Part shown: piece by piece, positions 59,697 to 63,500 of the stretch
Layout: each line of letters starts with the position of its first letter
Numbering within the stretch: the stretch's first letter is position 1
Source of the DNA: Mesostigma viride
Lineage: Eukaryota > Streptophyta > Mesostigmatophyceae > Mesostigmatales > Mesostigmataceae
Length of the DNA: 63,500 bases
Reading direction: 5' to 3'
NCBI GenBank assembly: GCA_009746045.1
Contig: RPFO01000065.1
Location: 865,711-929,210, forward strand
Notes under the pieces: generated by a model
Databases searched by the model: none
The model's input: only the letters and a program-made list of their open reading frames with translations
What the model was told of the DNA's origin: nothing
Translations under genes and position numbers: made by a program

Positions 59697-60674
59697 AACT
59701 AAAACTTTTGCTTGCGCCGGCAAGGCTAAGGCCGATACTAGTCGGGTCATCGAATTGGCTATTCGATTATCGAAGTTGCCTATTCGACCATCGAACTTTC
59801 CTATTCGATTATCGAATTTTCCTTATTCGATTGTCGAAATTTCCTATTCGACGGGGGGTCAGAGGCCAGCGGCCTATCATACTCGGTGCCCAGCGAGCCA
59901 CCGAACTAGGCCTAGTCGATTATAGCGAGACATCGCGTGGAACTTAGCCGATTTCGGGGACTTAGCCGATTTTCGGAGCGACGTCGAACAACACAGATGA
60001 TTAGCCGGTTGAGCACATCATATCATTCGAATAGCTAGCGCTGGTACTCCGCCTAGTAAGCGGAGAGCACTTGCCTATTTCGATTAACATATTAGGCCGA
60101 ACGATTAGCGTCCGCAACGTTATTCGCATTACTAGGCGAAAAATCCACCCCCGGAACGATCCTAGCGGCATTCGAACCCGGGATGCCGGCGTGTCGCAAC
60201 AGTCTTAGTTATATACAACGATTCCTTGCGGAGTCGGTACTAAGCGCTTATCGTTGCGGACGCTAATCGTTCGGCCTAATATGTTAATCGAAATAGGCAA
60301 GTGCTCTCCGCTTACTAGGCGGAGTACCAGCGCTAGCTATTCGAATGATATGATGTGCTCAACCGGCTAATCATCTGTGTTGTTCGACGTCGCTCCGAAA
60401 ATCGGCTAAGTCCCCGAAATCGGCTAAGTTCCACGCGATGTCTCGCTATAATCGACTAGGCCTAGTTCGGTGGCTCGCTGGGCACCGAGTATGATAGGCC
60501 GCTGGCCTCTGACCCCCCGTCGAATAGGAAATTTCGACAATCGAATAAGGAAAATTCGATAATCGAATAGGAAAGTTCGATGGTCGAATAGGCAACTTCG
60601 ATAATCGAATAGCCAATTCGATGACCCGACTAGTATCGGCCTTAGCCTTGCCGGCGCAAGCAAAAGTTTTAGTT

Positions 60675-60744
60675 ATATACAACGATTCCTTACGGAATCG
60701 ATACTAAGCGCTTAGTATCGATTCCGTAAGGAATCGTTGTATAT
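60675..60744. repeat. Right 70-bp terminal palindrome
   Basis: It is identical to 59627-59696. Because it is a palindrome, the element ends are both inverted and direct repeats of each other. Confidence 0.97.
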
Positions 60745-61377
60745 GGCTGGAGGTGGTGGACGAAGGTGGATTCGGTAATGGGGGCGGGGTGAAGAAGGTC
60801 CTTGGCCGAGCGCTTAGTGAGGGTAAAGAGAGCTGCGAGCTGAAGGCGGGGGCGAGACCAGCCGGCCAGGTTGGTCGACGAGTCTGATACGCGGTGGGAA
60901 TACCGGCCGTCAGCTCCGTTGCGGAAAGACTGGGTGTTGAAATGGAGTTGCTGGCACAGGGCCAGCAGTGAGGCGTGTGACCCGTAAAACACGAGCTCCA
61001 GTATCTTGATGGGTGGCATGTCGAAAAAGGCAGGCCTGTTGGCGTCGAAGGTGGTAAAGAGCCTATCAACGTCAAAATCACGCTCAGACCTGAGCCAGGC
61101 AGGTTCGCCTGGGCGACTGCGCTTTGGGTCAGGCGATGCAGAGGGCGAGGAAAGCCCAGGAGGGTTCTGGGCGACTGACCAGTGCTCGACTAGTGTCACC
61201 ACTGCCTTCCGGCCCTGAGGGCGAAGCTGCAGCTGGAGCTGCAGACGTATTTTATTGCCGAGCGCAGCCGTCAGGCTGCGTTGCGTCGACATAGGGCGTT
61301 TGCTCATCGTATATTATTGCGTAATAGCGTCGGAAAATTACATATATCAGCATGTGCGTCCTAGAAAACAACTATAT

Positions 61378-61945
61378 CACCAAGCATGTACGACAACTAG
61401 CTGGCCCTGACGAGAAAAGCTAGCTGCCTCGTCGCATTCACCAAAAGCGGCTTGCCAGCCTGCCGAATATCAATGCCAAGATTGCACGACATTATCTACA
61501 TGCAGCAGACAGTTCTCGAGATCAATAAAGCGCCAGTGTGCGTGCACGTGCATGTGCAGCCTGCACGACCCGCATAATTGCCAGGCTGGCAGCCTAGCTT
61601 GGGCCGTGTTGTAGTCCAGCAGCCAGTGCGTGCTGCTTGCCATGCAGCGTGGGCACGGACCTCCTGGTGACGCATGTCAGTATCGCTGTCAACTCCCAGT
61701 GCTGTGCGTCGCGATACGGCGCATGCGTTGCTCCCGAAAGGCCCGAATGTCAAAGGCGTAACAACTCGCACACGCGCAATGCCTAGCTGCCTCGCCTCGT
61801 CCCCTGGGCCGGCCGCGTGGCGGCCCCGCGTAAAGCCAATACTCGTGCGAATCGGAACGGCGCGCGACAAAGCGCCCGCGTGTGCAAACCCACGGGAGGC
61901 ACGCCAGACAGCTCCCCTAGGGCAGCGTGATGCTGTTTAGATAGA
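61378..61945. other. Non-coding spacer between two family B elements
   Basis: No coherent ORF, RNA gene or repeat is recognised. Confidence 0.4.
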
Positions 61946-63500
61946 CGTGGTAGTAATTAATTAATTAATTAATTAGAAACATAACTCCGTTGGGAGTACA
62001 TGTAGCACATATCCCTGAGAGGGGGCATATGGCTTTTAATACATTCTGGGCTAGACTTCCTGCAAGGGTGGGAATGTAAGCAACACTTGCTCTAGGTGCA
62101 CCAAGGCACCTGCACCCTCATGATCTTCACACTATGCCCAGCTAAGGGGGAGTATGTCATGTGGGGGAAGGTCATCATGGCTATACAAGAGCTAGGGCAT
62201 GGCTTCTCGACAGAGAGCATATCTCTGCACGGCATCGCATGGCTAAATTCTTAATGCGACATCCATGGGGGTCCCATTATAGGCAGGGCGTGGCTAAATT
62301 CTGAAGGCATCATCCATGGGGGCCATTATGGGCGCACATGCGCGTGGGCCACATGCTAGCTTAAGCCTGACTAATCTACACTACTGGTATATATTCCCTA
62401 TAGTCTGAGGTGGCAGGGGGGGCCTGCCAGGGCTTGTGGTCAACGTGGATGACCGCCCCCCTAGCTCCAGTATACCGGCTTCCCCCTTGCGCTCTGCCGG
62501 AGCTGAAGGTAGGTCGGCCATAGCTCGCGTCGCCGCTGTTGCTGGGCCAGGGTCAAGTCGTCGTCCAGCGTGAAGCGAGTCTCCGAGAGCTTCTTGCGGC
62601 ATTTAAGGAACGACAGCTTGTCCGCCATGTACTTAAAGGTGAGGAGCACGGGTGCTGGGCCAGCCTTCCCCCGCGCGCGGGGAAGGCGGACAGCCGACAT
62701 GTCCAGCTCACCAGTGAGTAGCAAAAATGTCGCGCTTAAATGCCTTGAAGAAGGCTTGTGGAGGTCTCACCTGCCGGCTGGTCGAAGTGCTTGACGATGA
62801 CATTGTGGCTGCGCCGGGCGATGTCGGCTTCCAGTCGCGAAGGTCGAGGGCTTGTTGCTTGAGTTGTGCCGAGATGGTGGAGGTGGTGGAGGTGGTGTGC
62901 TGCTTAAGCAAGTCCGCCCAGGTGGAGGGAGCATTGCCGGCCGAGCCAGCAGGCGCCGGCTGGGCGGCGATGTCCTTCACCGCCTGGGCGGTGAGGCCGG
63001 CGGTGTCATGCAAGCTCTCAAGGGCGTTCGCGGTGGCTTGAAGGCGTTGGTCGAGGTCGAGGAGCTGGGCTTTGATGTCGGCAGTGGCTCCAGAGGCGGA
63101 AATGGCAGTGGAGGTGGACTCAGAGGCGGCGGCGGTGGAAATGTGAGGAAGTTCAGAAGTCAGCGTGCCGCCGATTGCTGCTACGTCGGCAGCAAGGGGG
63201 GTCACGTGCTGCTGGAAGGCTTCCGTGAGGATGGAGCGGAGGGTGGGGGTGGAAAGGGATGGAGCCCAGATCTCGCCGTCAGAGCGCTGGAGAAGGGAGT
63301 TGAGGATGGCGTGCTGGAGATGGGGGCGGGGGCAGCCGGACAGCTGGTAGATGTTGGGCCAGCGGCTGCCGTCCGAGCTGAGGAGGCGCTTGATGTGGTG
63401 GAGATGGAGGCACAGGTCGTAAAGCGAAGCGTAATCCCCGAAGAAGATGCAGCGCATAGCATCGGTCGGAGACGGGTTGGCCCAGTCGTAATCTTCGACC
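61946..63500 (-). mobile_element. ORF1-only LINE-like element, family B copy 2, partial
   Basis: The (AATT)n tail at 61953-61975, the hairpin at 61979-62003 (loop CAAC) and a 3' UTR with GTAGCACATATCCCTGAGAG and TTCCTGCAAGGGTGGGAATG all match 58340-58440. Coding sequence continues to the window edge, so the 5' end and a TSD cannot be checked. Confidence 0.85.
62376..63500 (-). pseudogene. L1 ORF1-like protein, family B copy 2, partial
   Basis: Reading in from the edge: VEDYDWANPSPTDAMRCIFF, DYASLYDLCLHLHHIK, LRSILTEAFQQHVTPLAADV, AGLTAQAVKDIAAQPAPAGS (also in copy 1) and LKQQALDLRDWK. A frameshift follows near 62715, then LDMSAVRLPRARGKAG and RFTLDDDLTLAQQQRRRELW. It is colinear with copy 1, whose fold-back insertion point falls just before QHVTP here. 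The last residues and the stop (near 62376) are uncertain because of a G7 run. Confidence 0.75.

Larger units (their letters stand above)
59627..60744. mobile_element. Fold-back element, 493-bp identical arms
   Basis: The arms 59627-60119 and 60252-60744 are perfect inverted repeats as read by eye, and the spacer is 132 bp. Each end is itself a perfect 70-bp palindrome (ATATACAACGATTCCTTACG ... centre CTAAGCGCTTAG). A degenerate half of the palindrome sits in the spacer at 60211-60250. Each arm has four to five TTCGAnnnTCGAA words spaced about 20 bp apart. There is no coding capacity. No clear target duplication was found. Confidence 0.95.
58773..61307 (-). pseudogene. L1 ORF1-like protein interrupted by a fold-back element
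   Basis: The N-terminal part (61307 to about 60745) starts MSKRPMSTQRSLTAALGNKI and includes AWLRSERDFDVDRLFTTFDA and LVFYGSHASLLALC. The frame resumes left of the insertion with LLHAALSQHVTP. It continues with STDSITAQLRDIHQRDNAIA and DLREEAELAKRSLNVIVKNF (coiled coil into RRM), ELVAHRLPRARGKAG, a frameshift near 58990, then LDDDLTLAQQQRRRELWPTY and QPVYWKGAAIYV. The RNA-binding protein plan is the same as in family A, with low sequence identity. It is broken by the insertion and a frameshift. Confidence 0.8.
58324..61365 (-). mobile_element. ORF1-only LINE-like element, family B copy 1, with TSD
   Basis: The 12-bp repeat AAACAACTATAT lies at 58312-58323 and 61366-61377. Without the 1,118-bp fold-back element inside it, the insertion is about 1.92 kb. 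The ORF1 start codon (61307) lies 58 bp from the 5' boundary, so the copy looks full-length. It ends with a 449-bp 3' UTR, a hairpin (58345-58369; loop CCAC) and an AATT-rich tail. No reverse transcriptase is present. Confidence 0.85.

Noticed and set aside
60170-60205. B-box-like GGGTTCGAATGCC in the fold-back spacer, suggesting a SINE or tRNA
   Set aside because: It is explained by the local inverted repeat CGGCAT...ATGCCG. No A-box or tRNA fold was found.
59612-60756. TGGAGG on both sides of the fold-back element as a TSD
   Set aside because: The offsets from the two ends differ (about 9 bp left, 4 bp right), and the host ORF1 is rich in GGTGGAGG words, so chance is likely.

Overview
The window looks like nuclear DNA of a green alga, probably Chlorophyceae/Volvocales. 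This is inferred from a thylakoid-lumen PsbP-domain gene, GC-rich exons split by many GT-AG introns, TGTAA poly(A) signals behind several genes, and huge simple-sequence tracts. I cannot name the species. Two conserved host genes are clear. They are divergently arranged at the left: a PsbP-domain gene (minus, 3 exons, 1504-5221) and a uridine phosphorylase gene (plus, 9 exons, 7119-15863). Their exons are small and conserved, and their introns hold microsatellites, minisatellites and retrotransposon debris.

From about 16 kb on the window is almost entirely mobile DNA. (1) LINE-type elements end in a short hairpin followed by an (AATT)n tail. Three copies are bounded by 11-12 bp target-site duplications (TSDs) at 17680-19736, 32097-33087 and 58324-61365, and a fourth runs off the right edge. 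All four carry only an L1-ORF1-like RNA-binding protein and no reverse transcriptase, so they resemble the mammalian 'half-L1' (HAL1) elements. Other fragments (start of window, 7.8-8.3 kb, 16.9 kb, 34.4-35.2 kb) share the same 3' hairpin but carry a different C-terminal coding remnant and, in three cases, a CCAT or CCCT tract that has expanded independently. (2) A 5'-truncated LINE with a restriction-like endonuclease C terminus lies at 19971-21031, and a 92-bp relic with a related 3' end lies at 39153-39244. Both have TSDs. (3) A nearly complete, young Copia-class LTR retrotransposon lies on the minus strand at 21536-29566. It has a GGATG TSD, interrupts a minisatellite, and its pol shows an unusual apparent order integrase - protease-like - RT - RNase H. 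(4) A CENP-B/pogo-like DDE transposase gene lies at 40066-43660, with frameshifts exactly at G-homopolymers. (5) A 9.06-kb element at 43894-52955 has 30-bp terminal inverted repeats and a TTA TSD. It carries two divergent, highly repetitive genes around a cluster of perfect palindromes. (6) A perfect fold-back element at 59627-60744 is inserted in one LINE ORF1.

Between 33.9 and 38.8 kb, and again at 53.2-55 kb, a palindromic repeat module recurs beside intronless or short genes: an intact protein kinase, a 2-oxoglutarate/Fe(II) oxygenase and an unknown protein. This unit is the best candidate for an undescribed mobile or co-regulated system, although its boundaries are not proven. Exon models are by eye from splice motifs, reading-frame continuity and family resemblance. 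No database or alignment tool was used.
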